Under the pieces are notes generated by a model. It was not told the origin of the DNA, did no database searches, and was given only the letters and a program-made list of their open reading frames with translations. The position numbers were made by a program, and so were the translations under genes. A stretch of DNA of 64,000 nucleotides from Bacillota bacterium. Lineage in GTDB: Bacteria > Bacillota > Clostridia > Peptostreptococcales > Anaerovoracaceae. Below are positions 25,171 to 34,129 of the stretch, in pieces. Every line of letters begins with the position of its first letter. Positions within the stretch are counted from its first letter, which is position 1. The stretch covers positions 62,001 to 126,000 of the forward strand of contig JAETTD010000002.1 in assembly GCA_021769295.1 (NCBI GenBank), in the 5' to 3' direction.

Positions 25171-25818
25171 ATGAAAAAGAAAATTTGGGCTTTACTATTA
25201 GTAATTTGTATGATACTTTGTATTTTTACATTCGCCGGAAGTACAGAGAAACCTTCAAATATTACTAAAAATGCCTCCGAATCATCAGACCCTATTAACA
25301 CCAACTTTGACCTAATTGTTTCAGACATTTTAACCACTATCTCTGACTACTATTATGCTAAAGATGTTTCTGGCTCATTTGTCGCTAATGCCTTTTTAGG
25401 AACCGACCTTGCTCTGTATCTTGCCGATAAAGTGAATACCCAACATCATATTAATAATTTACATAATCTTAGTAAAGAAAATTATAATATTGATGTGAAT
25501 TTAATCAACTATACTGCAAATACAAACTCAAACATCATTGTTTTTGAAATCCAAGCATTAACGACCTTTAATTACGTAGGGCACGATTTTGATACTACTA
25601 CTGTAAGTGATGTTGTTGATGTCAAATATGATACTCAAAAGCAAAAGATAGTGGATATGTATATACTTCTCGATTATTATGATGAATTTGTAAGGCCGGA
25701 GCAGGGTAAGTCGAACAGGTCGTTTGCTGATGCTAAAATTGATAATTCCGAATTTGAATTAACGTCATCTATTATTTCTAAGCAAGAAGAGTTGCATGAT
25801 GACATCGGCCTTCATTAA
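25171..25818 (+). CDS. hypothetical secreted protein with signal peptide, 215 aa
   Basis: ATG 25171 has AAAGGAG upstream. The N-terminus is a typical signal peptide (MKKKIWALLLVICMILCIFT, then AGS). The mature part starts Thr/Ser/Asn-rich. Its ISDYYYAKDVSGSFVANAFLG..., then YNIDVNLINYT and VSDVVDVKYD layout recalls the N-terminal region of secreted Firmicutes amidase-domain proteins, but the catalytic amidase part is missing. No lipobox Cys. It is AT-rich compared with the core. I cannot name it. Confidence 0.7.
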   Translation: MKKKIWALLLVICMILCIFTFAGSTEKPSNITKNASESSDPINTNFDLIVSDILTTISDYYYAKDVSGSFVANAFLGTDLALYLADKVNTQHHINNLHNLSKENYNIDVNLINYTANTNSNIIVFEIQALTTFNYVGHDFDTTTVSDVVDVKYDTQKQKIVDMYILLDYYDEFVRPEQGKSNRSFADAKIDNSEFELTSSIISKQEELHDDIGLH

Positions 25819-25872
25819 AATGCTTCTCTTTCCGAAGAGTCACAAGAGAGTGAATGGAATATTACACGTTCT

Positions 25873-26682
25873 TCATCGCGCAAACATCTCTCTGAGTCTT
25901 TCCCCCGCCTCGTACGTCCTCTTATAAAATTCTTCGGCTTCCATATTCAAATATCCATTGCGGTAGCAGGGTTCCACGGTTATGGGCCCGCTATAGCCGC
26001 TGTTCTTTAGTCTTGTTACAACAGCTTTCCAGTCTAATGTGCCGTCAAAAGGAATCAGGTGCAAGTCGTCCTTCTTGTCGTTGTCGTGCAGGTGTACTGC
26101 AAAAATTCTGTCTTTAAATCTGTTAAAATCAAACTCATCATCGAAATAAAGGTGATAATGGCCGGAGTCAAAGCAAACCCCTGCATTTTTGCTATGAATG
26201 TTTTCAATCACATATTCCAAATATCCTTTGAGCTTCGTATTCTCAAAGGCTACTTTTATATTTAAAGTTTCCGCATAATCCACCAGCTCCCTAAGCCGTT
26301 TCAGACCTGTTTCGTTGTACATAGGAGCTGCACTTTTGTCCGTCAAGTGCATTATGACCATGGGTATGAAGTTTTCCTTGCAGACTTTAATATCATCCTT
26401 ATATCTGCTGAGCAGCCTGTCCCCGCTTTCACCCTCAAGCCACAAATCATCTATGTTATCATAGCCTAAATGGGCAAAAATCACATTCAGGCCCTTTTCT
26501 CTAATGTATTTGAGCTGTTCTTCCTGTGAGGGATTCCATGTCCTGTTATACCACTGTATAAAGACATTTTTAAAGCCCGCTTTTTCTATTGCGTCTATCG
26601 TCTCAAAGGGACTCACGTTTTTATTGCCGTTGCTCACCGCTGCGGCAAGTTGTCTTTGTCTAATCTGATTTTTCGTTTTCAT
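25873..26682 (-). CDS. sugar phosphate isomerase/epimerase family TIM-barrel protein
   Basis: The 269-aa protein matches xylose-isomerase-like/AP-endonuclease-2 TIM barrels, with metal-binding residues in VAFENTKLKGY, VCFDSGHYHLY, VHLHDNDKKDDLHLIP and ITVEPCYR. Substrate is unknown; family members isomerise keto-sugars, inosose or hydroxypyruvate. Start overlaps the hydrolase stop by 4 bp (ATGA), so the pair is translationally coupled. Confidence 0.87.
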   Translation of the reverse strand: MKTKNQIRQRQLAAAVSNGNKNVSPFETIDAIEKAGFKNVFIQWYNRTWNPSQEEQLKYIREKGLNVIFAHLGYDNIDDLWLEGESGDRLLSRYKDDIKVCKENFIPMVIMHLTDKSAAPMYNETGLKRLRELVDYAETLNIKVAFENTKLKGYLEYVIENIHSKNAGVCFDSGHYHLYFDDEFDFNRFKDRIFAVHLHDNDKKDDLHLIPFDGTLDWKAVVTRLKNSGYSGPITVEPCYRNGYLNMEAEEFYKRTYEAGERLREMFAR

Positions 26683-27491
26683 ATCATAAACAGCTTATAT
26701 GCCAATTCTGCCACGATTTTAGGGGAACTCGGGTCATTGCTTATGGAATGTTCTTCATCCTCTACCACGGTAATGGGATAGCCATGTTCAGCTGCAAAAG
26801 CCTGAACCGCACTGGCAGGAACCACCGAGTCCTTTTCTCCGTGAACAAAGTACAGTTTTACATCTTTTGTCAAGGGCTCCTTTTCGTAAATTTTCAGAAG
26901 GTCGTTTTCTTTCAGGTCTTTAATGAAGCCACCGGTAAACCTTGCAGGCTTTTCGATGCCTAATTCAACTTCTACATAGCCCTTTTCCTCAAGGTCTTTC
27001 ATAATTCTGTTGTTGCTCTGTTCCTCCGCCTCTTCCGGCTTCTCAGCATTTTCTGGTTTTTCCAGCTTTCCCAGAATCATCTGGGGAAATATTACAGCGG
27101 CGCAGCGCATGAAAGCCTTGTTTCCCGAATTCAGGTGCTTTGCCAGATAGAGACCAAGAATATACGCCCCAAAGCTGGAACCGAAATAACAGATTTCCGC
27201 CTCGGGATATTCTGCTTTCAAGTGCTCTTCCACGGCGTTTAAGCTGTCAAGACAGTTTCCGATACGCAGTTCTTCTTCCTTGGCTTCTTCTTCGCCGTGT
27301 CCCGGCTGGTCGTATGCGACGACTCCTACGCCCCTTTCAGGCAAAAAATTCATCATATATGCTGCATTGGCGCTTTCTTTGCTGCTGCACATTCCGTGAA
27401 TAACTATGGCTATCTTTTTGCAGTTTTCCGGAATCTCACTTATGCAAGGGATTATATTTCCATTTTTCTTGATAATTGTAAATTTTTTCAT
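26679..27491 (-). CDS. alpha/beta hydrolase (lysophospholipase-like)
   Basis: The 270-aa protein has an oxyanion segment VIHGMCSSKESA, a nucleophile elbow YFGSSFGAY (G-x-S-x-G) near residue 108, and a late Asp/His pair in FVHGEKDSVVPASAV and EDEEHSI. A lid-like insertion around residues 145-180 is rich in Glu/Pro/Asn. Substrate is unknown. It is the upstream gene of a two-gene coupled unit with the TIM-barrel protein. Confidence 0.87.
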   Translation of the reverse strand: MKKFTIIKKNGNIIPCISEIPENCKKIAIVIHGMCSSKESANAAYMMNFLPERGVGVVAYDQPGHGEEEAKEEELRIGNCLDSLNAVEEHLKAEYPEAEICYFGSSFGAYILGLYLAKHLNSGNKAFMRCAAVIFPQMILGKLEKPENAEKPEEAEEQSNNRIMKDLEEKGYVEVELGIEKPARFTGGFIKDLKENDLLKIYEKEPLTKDVKLYFVHGEKDSVVPASAVQAFAAEHGYPITVVEDEEHSISNDPSSPKIVAELAYKLFMI

Positions 27492-27561
27492 GATTTGTTA
27501 CCGTTTGCTGTATTTAGATAAGGGTATTATACTCCCGCATAGCGCAATCAGCAAGGAGGGA

Positions 27562-27684
27562 ATGATAGAAACCGTACGGACAGACATTCCAATCAGTGAA
27601 GTCGAAAAAGAATATTCCGCAGGAGACGTTCTGCTGGACGCAAGAGAAGGTCTTTCCTCTTTACGGAGGAAACATTTTGAATAA
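27562..27684 (+). pseudogene. truncated antitoxin-like remnant
   Basis: A 40-codon frame from ATG 27562 (AAGGAGG upstream) ends AGDVLLDAREGLSSLRRKHF, resembling the last third of Phd/RelB-type antitoxins, the toxin-binding tail. The N-terminal DNA-binding part is absent. The frame overlaps the toxin-like frame by 8 bp, the usual antitoxin-toxin layout. Confidence 0.55.
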
Positions 27685-27890
27685 TTACATTGTAAAACTC
27701 TACGCCCGCGCATATCGAGACTTGGACGATATTTATGCCTATATCACAGAATATCTTTTGGAACCGCGTAGGAGCGTATGCAAACAGAGATTACCGGCAG
27801 TTATTCGTTAAAAATACCACCTACCGCATGCTTAAACAGAAGAAAGAGATTCATGTCATAATGGTACGTTATGCGTCAAGCAATTTCTAA
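27677..27890 (+). pseudogene. decayed RelE/ParE-type toxin
   Basis: From TTG 27677 the text NNYIVKLYARAYRDLDDIYA then YITEYLLEP is the N-terminal helix pair of ParE toxins. A deletion and frameshift follow near 27765-27785. A second frame then gives DYRQLFVKNTTYRMLKQKKE and IHVIMVRYASSNF, the C-terminal strands with the family's VRY motif, ending at 27890. The intact protein would be ~95 aa; the central strands are lost, so the toxin is dead. It abuts the ogt stop. Confidence 0.7.
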
Positions 27891-28414
27891 AAGACGTTCT
27901 TAGGCACATACAGCTTGCTCATATCTGCGCCTTCCAGCATCAGCAGTTTTTTCTTGTTTTCTATGCCGCCTGCATAGCCTGTCAGGCTGCCGTCGCTTCC
28001 CACCACTCTGTGGCATGGAATGATTATTTCTATGGGATTGTGGGCTATGGCATTTCCCACGGCTCGGGCAGAAGTTTTCTCTCCTTTACCTCTCATTTCC
28101 CGGGCAATATCTTTGTATGTTGTCACCTTCCCATAGGGTATGCGGCATAATATTTCCCACACTCTTCTTCTGAAGCTGCTTCCCGCAGGAGCCAGTTCGA
28201 GTTCATCTATGCCTGGGTTTTGGCCGTCAAAATACCTGCCAAGCCAGTCTCTTGTCTTTTCAAATATTTCAAGGTCGTCTTTCTCTGTACCGCCGCCTCC
28301 GCAGATATGGTCGTAATATCTGTCGCCGTAAAGCTTAAGGGCAGTAAGCCTTTCCCCGTCGCTGCAAAGAGTAATCACTCCATAGGGGAACCGGCAGTTT
28401 GACTTATATATCAT
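27887..28414 (-). CDS. ogt: methylated-DNA-[protein]-cysteine S-methyltransferase
   Basis: The 175-aa repair protein transfers alkyl groups from O6-alkylguanine to its own Cys. The active site IIIPCHRVVGSDGSLTGYAGG and the DNA-binding segment IPYGKVTTYKDIAREM (with RAVGNAIAHNP) are intact. The length is standard for Ogt/AdaB-type proteins. It follows the alarmone synthetase gene by 17 bp. Contrast with the ATL-like protein at 9456-9935, which lacks the Cys. Confidence 0.95.
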   Translation of the reverse strand: MIYKSNCRFPYGVITLCSDGERLTALKLYGDRYYDHICGGGGTEKDDLEIFEKTRDWLGRYFDGQNPGIDELELAPAGSSFRRRVWEILCRIPYGKVTTYKDIAREMRGKGEKTSARAVGNAIAHNPIEIIIPCHRVVGSDGSLTGYAGGIENKKKLLMLEGADMSKLYVPKNVF

Positions 28415-28431
28415 AGCACTTTCCTTTCGAT

Positions 28432-29127
28432 TTATCTTCTTGCCATATTTTTTAGCCTATCCATCTTTGTATCCAATTCTGCACTTATTTGAGCGCAGTG
28501 ATAAAGCTCCGCCGCCATTTCATCAGTGAACTCCACATCTTTTTTGTATCTTATCTGATGTTCGAGGGCTGCCCACGAATCCATAGCTATTGTCCTCAGC
28601 TGTATTTCAACTTTCATTATGCGTTTTTCGTTGGCGAGAAAAATAGGTACGGTTACAATAAGGTGCAGACTCCTGTAGCCATTGGGCTTGGGATTGGCTA
28701 TGTAATCTTTTTTCGATATCAATTTCACGTCATCCTGACTAAGCAAAGAGTCAGCTATCATATATACATCCTCGGTAAAGGAACACACAACTCTGACTCC
28801 GGCTATATCATTGAGGTTTTCTTCCATAGACTCAATTGTAAGCGGCAAATTATTTTTCTCCAGTTTATCTTTAATGCTCTCAAGCTTTTTAAGTCTGGTC
28901 TTTATTACGCTTATGGGCTCTCTGTCATATTGAAGAGAAAACTGCTCATTTAAGACATTCAGCTTTGTTTCTATTTCCATTATGGCGCATCTGTAATATG
29001 CCATAAGAGTTCTGAAACCCTCCATTCTGTTTTTGGACCATTCTATTATGCCGTTGCTGAGAAGTGTTTCAAACCTATCTTTATTTTCCTTTTTCTTTTT
29101 TGAAAAGTTGTTAAACATGTCCTTCAA
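28432..29127 (-). CDS. small alarmone synthetase, (p)ppGpp synthetase domain only
   Basis: The 231-aa protein has the RelA/SpoT synthetase motifs NDIAGVRVVCSF, the ISKKDYIANPKPNGYRSLH loop and VEIQLRTIAMDSWAALEHQ. It lacks the HD hydrolase, TGS and ACT domains, so it only makes (p)ppGpp (RelP/RelQ class). Which class it belongs to I cannot say. It lies between thiN and ogt on the same strand with short gaps. Confidence 0.92.
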   Translation of the reverse strand: MKDMFNNFSKKKKENKDRFETLLSNGIIEWSKNRMEGFRTLMAYYRCAIMEIETKLNVLNEQFSLQYDREPISVIKTRLKKLESIKDKLEKNNLPLTIESMEENLNDIAGVRVVCSFTEDVYMIADSLLSQDDVKLISKKDYIANPKPNGYRSLHLIVTVPIFLANEKRIMKVEIQLRTIAMDSWAALEHQIRYKKDVEFTDEMAAELYHCAQISAELDTKMDRLKNMARR

Positions 29128-29152
29128 TCTCCTTTATCCTACTGCCTTTTGT

Positions 29153-29773
29153 TTATCTGACCTTTATAAGAAGGGCTCTTCCTTCCGCAACGGAAATCCT
29201 TGCCCTTTTTCCCTTTATAACTTCGTTGCTTATACCGTATTGATAATCGCACTTTATCTCTGCCCTATCAAGGGGATATTTTGCATTCTCTATTGTAACG
29301 CCCTTCGTGGTTCCAGAGATGTTGAGCAAAGAAAAATATGAAAATTTATCCTCTACGTATGCCGGGCTATGGGATACGATTTCCATTTCTGAGTAATCAT
29401 CAACTATCTTGGCCGGTTTTTTAAGAGAATCCAGCATCAAGAGCAGGGACAGGTTTGCTATGGTGTGGTCCATGCGGTCTCCTGTTGCTCCTACCAGCAA
29501 GAACTCATCGAATCCCCGATCGAGGGCTTCTTTAACTGCAAACACGGTATCGGTATCATCCTTTTCACAAGGCAGAACTATGGTCTCTGTTTCGGTCTCG
29601 GGCTTGTCATAAGAGTCAAAATCTCCCACGATAAGATTGGGAAATATACCCAGTTCCTTTCCATGGCGAAGACCGCCGTCGCAAAAGATGTTGAAATCAT
29701 CTTCTCTGAAATAATTTTTTACAGCATCATAATTTTTTATACTTGCTCCGCCTATTATGACACACCTATTCAT
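29153..29773 (-). CDS. thiN: thiamine pyrophosphokinase
   Basis: From ATG 29773 the product is 206 aa. Motifs of the ATP-binding catalytic domain are clear: FCDGGLRHGKELGIFPNLIV, GDFDSYDK, EKDDTDTVFAVKEAL and GATGDRMDHTIANL. The C-terminal strand-rich domain binds thiamine. The reaction makes thiamine diphosphate from thiamine and ATP. The start lies inside the end of the fic gene (8-bp overlap), so the two are probably translated from one message. No TPP riboswitch is visible upstream. Confidence 0.93.
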   Translation of the reverse strand: MNRCVIIGGASIKNYDAVKNYFREDDFNIFCDGGLRHGKELGIFPNLIVGDFDSYDKPETETETIVLPCEKDDTDTVFAVKEALDRGFDEFLLVGATGDRMDHTIANLSLLLMLDSLKKPAKIVDDYSEMEIVSHSPAYVEDKFSYFSLLNISGTTKGVTIENAKYPLDRAEIKCDYQYGISNEVIKGKRARISVAEGRALLIKVR

Positions 29774-30683
29774 AATGTTCTGCCTTTCCGTGATTATATT
29801 CGATTCCAAAATAATTCAAATATGCCTTGTACTTATCCTGAGCCGCCATACACATATCTGTAAGATAACCTTTTTCCTTGTCCCATTCTTTCAGTCCACG
29901 ATAATAAAACATTTTCAGACTGTCCTCGATGATAAACGGAACAATATCGTATTTCAAACACTCCTTAAACATAATCAATCTGCCAACACGGCCATTTCCG
30001 TCCTGAAAGGGATGAATCCGCTCCAGCTTCACATGGAAATCCAGAATATCTGCAAAAGACTTTTCTTTCTTTGCGTTATATTCTGCCAGAAGCGCTTTCA
30101 TTCTGTCAGCAACTTCTTCCGGCAGTGCAGTATTTACACCGCCAACTTCATTTGGCAATTTCTTATACTCGCCAACAGCAAACCGATCTTTTCTGGAATT
30201 GCTGGTGCCGTTTTTCAAAATCAGATGAAGTTCTTTAATAAACTTTTCTGTCAATGCTGCTTTTGCATCGTTGATAATCATATCAACGCAACGGAAATGA
30301 TTTGCAGTCTCAATTACATCGTCCACATTTATAGCTTCATTTCCCATGCCTATAGTATTGGTTTCAAATATATACCTGGTCTGTTCATGGGTCAGGCAAC
30401 TGCCCTCCATGCGATTTGAATTGTATGTTAAATCTATCTGTGTCTTATGATAAATTCCGCCGGTATATTGGCTTGCTTTCTGCTCTCGAAGAATACCCAG
30501 CAGCGTTATGGGCTGTTTCTTTTTCTTATTGGTACGCTCGGGTTTTTCGGCATTCTCAGGAACATTCCATGTTTTTCCGGTAATGAAAGCTCCCGGAACT
30601 CGCCCTTGAGCGCAGTAGTTTCTTACGCTACGTTCTGACACGTTCCATTTTTGGGCTATTTCAGTAACTGAAAAATATAGCAT
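29766..30683 (-). CDS. Fic domain protein (class II) with N-terminal HTH
   Basis: ATG 30683 has GGAGAAAT upstream. Residues 1-50 form an HTH (YFSVTEIAQKWNVSERSVRN). Residues ~75-300 are a Fic fold with active site HPFQDGNGRVGRLI (catalytic His; H-x-F-x-D-G-N-G-R-x-x-R). Upstream of it, SNRMEGS fits the inhibitory (S/T)-x-x-x-E-(G/N) helix, which places it in class II. Fic proteins usually AMPylate a target using ATP. The target is unknown. The 3' end overlaps thiN. Confidence 0.9.
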   Translation of the reverse strand: MLYFSVTEIAQKWNVSERSVRNYCAQGRVPGAFITGKTWNVPENAEKPERTNKKKKQPITLLGILREQKASQYTGGIYHKTQIDLTYNSNRMEGSCLTHEQTRYIFETNTIGMGNEAINVDDVIETANHFRCVDMIINDAKAALTEKFIKELHLILKNGTSNSRKDRFAVGEYKKLPNEVGGVNTALPEEVADRMKALLAEYNAKKEKSFADILDFHVKLERIHPFQDGNGRVGRLIMFKECLKYDIVPFIIEDSLKMFYYRGLKEWDKEKGYLTDMCMAAQDKYKAYLNYFGIEYNHGKAEHYE

Positions 30684-30828
30684 ACGATTTCTCCGTTCAA
30701 TCATAAAGAATTTATTATCATACATTTGCTTATTCTATATTATAGCATATTATCGGCAATAACTTTAATATTTTTGTCACAAATCATTTAATTCTTGCCG
30801 TTATCGGAAGCTTTAAATAAAGCTTAGC

Positions 30829-31695
30829 CTATCCGATTAAGGTCATCATAAGGGTCCCTGCAATCATCATTACGAGACCTGCAAGGCCTTTTTTTGAAAG
30901 CTTCTCGCCGAATACAAAATATGAAAACACGATAGAAACCATTATGCTCAGCTTATCTATGGGAACTACAATGCTCACCACGCCCCGCGCAATGGCATAA
31001 TAATAGAAGAGCCACGATGCCCCTGTGGCCACGCCTGACAGGCAGATATAAATCAGCTCTCTCCTGTCTGTGTTCCTGACTTGGCCTATTTTCCCTTTAT
31101 ATATCACTATCAGCCACGCCATTAACAGTACCACCGCCGTCCTGACAGCTGTGCCCAGATTTGACTCTACATTTTCAATTCCTATCTTTGCCAGTATGGA
31201 TGTAAGAGCCGCAAAGACCGCCGAAGAAACCGCATATATTATCCATTTCCTGTCTTTTGCTTTTTCTTCTGTCGGTTTTCTTTCAATCATCAGAAGCACG
31301 CCTGCTCCTATGAGAAATGTTGCAGCAAGCTTTAAGGGCAAGTGATTTGTTTCGTTAAACAAAGCCATGGCCAGCAGCACAGTAAGCACTGTGCTTGATT
31401 TATCTATGGGAACCACTTTGTTCACATCGGCCATTGACAGCGCCTTAAAGTAACACAGCCACGAAGCGCCTGTAGCTATTCCGGATAAAATAAGAAACAA
31501 CAGCGATTTTGCTCCGATATCCCAAATCATCTCGGCTGAACCTGCAACCATAACCATGAGCCACGAAAAAATCAGAACCACCACTGTTCTTACAGCCGTA
31601 GCCACGTCCGAGTCAGTTTTCCTTATCCCGCATTTAGCCAGTATTGCCGTAACTCCTGCAAATACCGATGATAAAACCGCTGCTATCAGCCACAT
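30829..31695 (-). CDS. EamA/DMT superfamily transporter
   Basis: The 288-aa protein has ten hydrophobic segments in two homologous halves. Each half carries an EamA repeat with the same signature (SGIATGASWLCYFKALSMAD and SGVATGASWLFYYYAIARGV, each followed by VPIDK). Such tandem duplication is normal for drug/metabolite exporters. The substrate cannot be inferred. Stand-alone, between fic and the SUFU gene. Confidence 0.92.
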   Translation of the reverse strand: MWLIAAVLSSVFAGVTAILAKCGIRKTDSDVATAVRTVVVLIFSWLMVMVAGSAEMIWDIGAKSLLFLILSGIATGASWLCYFKALSMADVNKVVPIDKSSTVLTVLLAMALFNETNHLPLKLAATFLIGAGVLLMIERKPTEEKAKDRKWIIYAVSSAVFAALTSILAKIGIENVESNLGTAVRTAVVLLMAWLIVIYKGKIGQVRNTDRRELIYICLSGVATGASWLFYYYAIARGVVSIVVPIDKLSIMVSIVFSYFVFGEKLSKKGLAGLVMMIAGTLMMTLIG

Positions 31696-31722
31696 TGCCG
31701 CTTTCCCCCTTCCGCAAAGCTT

Positions 31723-32415
31723 CTATTTGCAGTAATTCTTTCTGTTAATGTTCAAGACAGGCGAGAAATCTTCGCCGTCAAACAAGGCTAAAAGTTTCTC
31801 TGCGGAAGTCTGCTGTTTATATTCCAGTTCTTCCTTGTATATAGGGAAAAGCTGATAAAAATTCAGTTTCTTGCCTGAGCTCAGTCTGAGTTCCATGATC
31901 TCGCCTTCAAGGTTTAGGGCTGTAAGGAGCATAATGCTGCTGAGCTTCGTGTTTTCCGCAAAGGGCGCCATATCGGCATTGCCCTGAACAGTATGTCCGA
32001 AGCCAAGCCATGTGTCCAGCTGCAAAGGCAGCCTTGCCAGCACTTTCAGGTATCTTATGGGCCAGTAATCTTTCTCGTTGTCGGAGCCTATGTTCCAGTC
32101 TGCCGGAAGATACATTATCAGCTCCGCATGTTCCAGTTCATATTCTTTAAGCTCCTGAGGCACATTCATGGTATATGCTCCCATGCCCATGGTGACAAGC
32201 TTATAGAAGGGATACGCCTCGGTAGGCGGAACTATTATAACGTCAAGATGTATGTCTGGGGAAACGATTTCGTGGAATACATTATCGTAATGCCCAAGGC
32301 TCTTTTCGATATAGGCTTCGTACTCGTTAAGCTCTTTTTCCGAATAAAGATACATGCTGTCTGTAACCGTCTGATTCTTCTGATTTTTCTTTTTCAGTTT
32401 ATCAAATATTCCCAT
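31723..32415 (-). CDS. suppressor-of-fused (SUFU) domain protein
   Basis: From ATG 32415 (AGAGAGG upstream) the product has 230 aa. After a Lys/Asn-rich stretch comes a SUFU-like domain: HLDVIIVPPTEAYPFYKLVTMGM, then ELIMYLPADWNIG and YWPIRYLKVLARLP. Bacterial SUFU proteins often act as immunity proteins in contact-dependent toxin systems, but no toxin is adjacent. It starts 2 bp past the SRPBCC gene stop. Confidence 0.85.
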   Translation of the reverse strand: MGIFDKLKKKNQKNQTVTDSMYLYSEKELNEYEAYIEKSLGHYDNVFHEIVSPDIHLDVIIVPPTEAYPFYKLVTMGMGAYTMNVPQELKEYELEHAELIMYLPADWNIGSDNEKDYWPIRYLKVLARLPLQLDTWLGFGHTVQGNADMAPFAENTKLSSIMLLTALNLEGEIMELRLSSGKKLNFYQLFPIYKEELEYKQQTSAEKLLALFDGEDFSPVLNINRKNYCK

Positions 32416-32416
32416 G

Positions 32417-32857
32417 TTATACCTCTCTTGATTCAATGCACTTTTTCAAATCAGCCACATACTGTTCCTGCTGTTTTTTAAGATATGCTTTGACAAAGGG
32501 CTTCATCAACGGTTTTTTGGCGTAAACTTCTTCCGTAAACACGATTTCCGTTCTGCTCTCATTTTGCTCTGCTTCCGCTCTTTCGTTTTGCTCCGAAACA
32601 TCGGTGAATAAGCCGCTCCAGTGTCCTCTCATATTGTCGTTTTCCATGTCAAATTCCCACTGCTTGCAAGGCACTGTATCTGTAACCGTAAAAGTCGTAG
32701 GATAGCCTTTATCAGTGTATTCAACAAACTTTTTTTCATCTAAAATTTCAACTCTGCTTAAATCGCTGCGCCACGACCAGTCCTCAAGGGAAGTAACGAC
32801 TTCCCAAACCTTTTGAATATCTGCATTTAAAATGACCTTTATACTTGAAACAGCCAT
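32417..32857 (-). CDS. SRPBCC (START-like) family protein
   Basis: The 146-aa protein shows the SRPBCC/polyketide-cyclase pattern at its start (SSIKVILNADIQKVWEVVTS, LEDWSWRSDLSRVEIL) with a long C-terminal helix. The fold binds hydrophobic ligands. No catalytic residues identifiable. Directly followed by the SUFU gene; a membrane protein gene lies upstream by 18 bp. Confidence 0.83.
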   Translation of the reverse strand: MAVSSIKVILNADIQKVWEVVTSLEDWSWRSDLSRVEILDEKKFVEYTDKGYPTTFTVTDTVPCKQWEFDMENDNMRGHWSGLFTDVSEQNERAEAEQNESRTEIVFTEEVYAKKPLMKPFVKAYLKKQQEQYVADLKKCIESREV

Positions 32858-32875
32858 GGGTCTTTCCTCCTCTTT

Positions 32876-33376
32876 CTACTCTTTCTCCTCTATTTCTCCC
32901 GGCAGTCGCCGAATTTCATTTCTATGTCCCAGATGTATTCCGGTATGACCTACGGCCAATATAAGAGTCGCAGCTATCAGAAGCGGATTTTTGCCGTATA
33001 CTCCCAGCAGTAAAAAGGCGATAACGGGCAATGTGGCTCCTGCCACCGGAATACCCATAAAGCTGCTGTAAAAATCTTTCATGGTCTTGGGACTTTTAAA
33101 ATATCTAATCCAATACAGTTCGTACAGAATCATCATCAAAAATGCCGCCGCAAGTATCCACGTCCTTGCAGAAAGACGGTTTACGTTAAAATCATCGAAT
33201 ATTAAGGCAATACAAGTTACCGTCACTTCGCCGGCTCTTTCAAAGGCTAAAAGGACTTTGCTCTCTTTGGCCGCATATTTATCGTAATTTTCAGGCTTAT
33301 TCCTGGTCCAAATCAAATTGGGAATCATAAGCATGGCCAAAAACAACAAGCCTACGTATGAAAATCCAAAGTTCAT
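32876..33376 (-). CDS. membrane protein of unknown function, 166 aa
   Basis: Five hydrophobic segments, with an internal cytoplasmic stretch TRNKPENYDKYAAKESKVLL and a C-terminal charged end (LGHRNEIRRLPGEIEEKE). I do not recognise a transporter motif. It is common in Clostridia genomes as a DUF-type membrane protein. It lies just upstream of the SRPBCC gene and could be cotranscribed. Confidence 0.7.
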   Translation of the reverse strand: MNFGFSYVGLLFLAMLMIPNLIWTRNKPENYDKYAAKESKVLLAFERAGEVTVTCIALIFDDFNVNRLSARTWILAAAFLMMILYELYWIRYFKSPKTMKDFYSSFMGIPVAGATLPVIAFLLLGVYGKNPLLIAATLILAVGHTGIHLGHRNEIRRLPGEIEEKE

Positions 33377-33406
33377 ATTACTGCTCTCCTGCTTCGCTTT
33401 TGGCGG

Positions 33407-34117
33407 CTATTCGCTTATTACGACTTCCTGAAATTCCTTGGACAGAATGTGTTTTTCCACTTTTCCGCCCAGTTCTTCCTCAATCAATGCTTTCAGCTCG
33501 GACAAGGCGGCCTCAAGTTCTTCATATCTCTCTCCCCAGGCGGTCTCTATGCACATAAAGGCATTTTCCGTATCTTCGGTGAGCATAGTCCTTACCGATT
33601 CTCTCCAGTTAAAGCACCTACATATAGCTCCCTTTTCATCCTTATAAACCACTTCTCCCGGATATGGCGGCTCGCTCTTATCGCTTCCGTAAGTAACAAA
33701 TTCTTCCGTGCCGTCGGCTACAGTAAGCCTGTTGTCTCCTGCAAACTTATCTATATCCTCTCCGCCCACCGGCAAACCGTATTTGAGGGAAATTCCGTTG
33801 TAAATATCTACAAGAGGATTGATACAGCCTATTTGGCCGCCCTTGGAAATGCGTTTCAGCAGAGCCTCAATGGAGCATCTGGCTCCTTTTTTTGTCTTAA
33901 ATTTATAGAAAGCCTCACGCCATGTCTTTATTACGGGATTCTGGGTAAACTCAGGGTTTTCTATATATTTTTTCGCCTCTTCCTGAGCTTCTTGCAGATA
34001 TTTTGCATATTTTTCCTCATCCTTGATATGATTGTCTATACCTGTGCATACCAAAATTCCTATCTTTGAATCGGGAAATATATCAAGATATTCTTTTTCC
34101 AATATAAATTTTTTCAT
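33407..34117 (-). CDS. B3/4 domain protein (PheRS beta editing-domain-like)
   Basis: From ATG 34117 (AGAGG 7 nt upstream) the 236-aa protein shows the B3/4 domain (ARCSIEALLKRISKGGQIG, then INPLVDIYNGISLKYGLPVG and GDNRLTVADG). In phenylalanyl-tRNA synthetase beta this domain edits Tyr-tRNA(Phe). Free-standing copies may clear mischarged tRNAs or bind other aminoacyl groups; that is inference. Confidence 0.87.
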   Translation of the reverse strand: MKKFILEKEYLDIFPDSKIGILVCTGIDNHIKDEEKYAKYLQEAQEEAKKYIENPEFTQNPVIKTWREAFYKFKTKKGARCSIEALLKRISKGGQIGCINPLVDIYNGISLKYGLPVGGEDIDKFAGDNRLTVADGTEEFVTYGSDKSEPPYPGEVVYKDEKGAICRCFNWRESVRTMLTEDTENAFMCIETAWGERYEELEAALSELKALIEEELGGKVEKHILSKEFQEVVISE

Positions 34118-34129
34118 AGTCATACCTCT

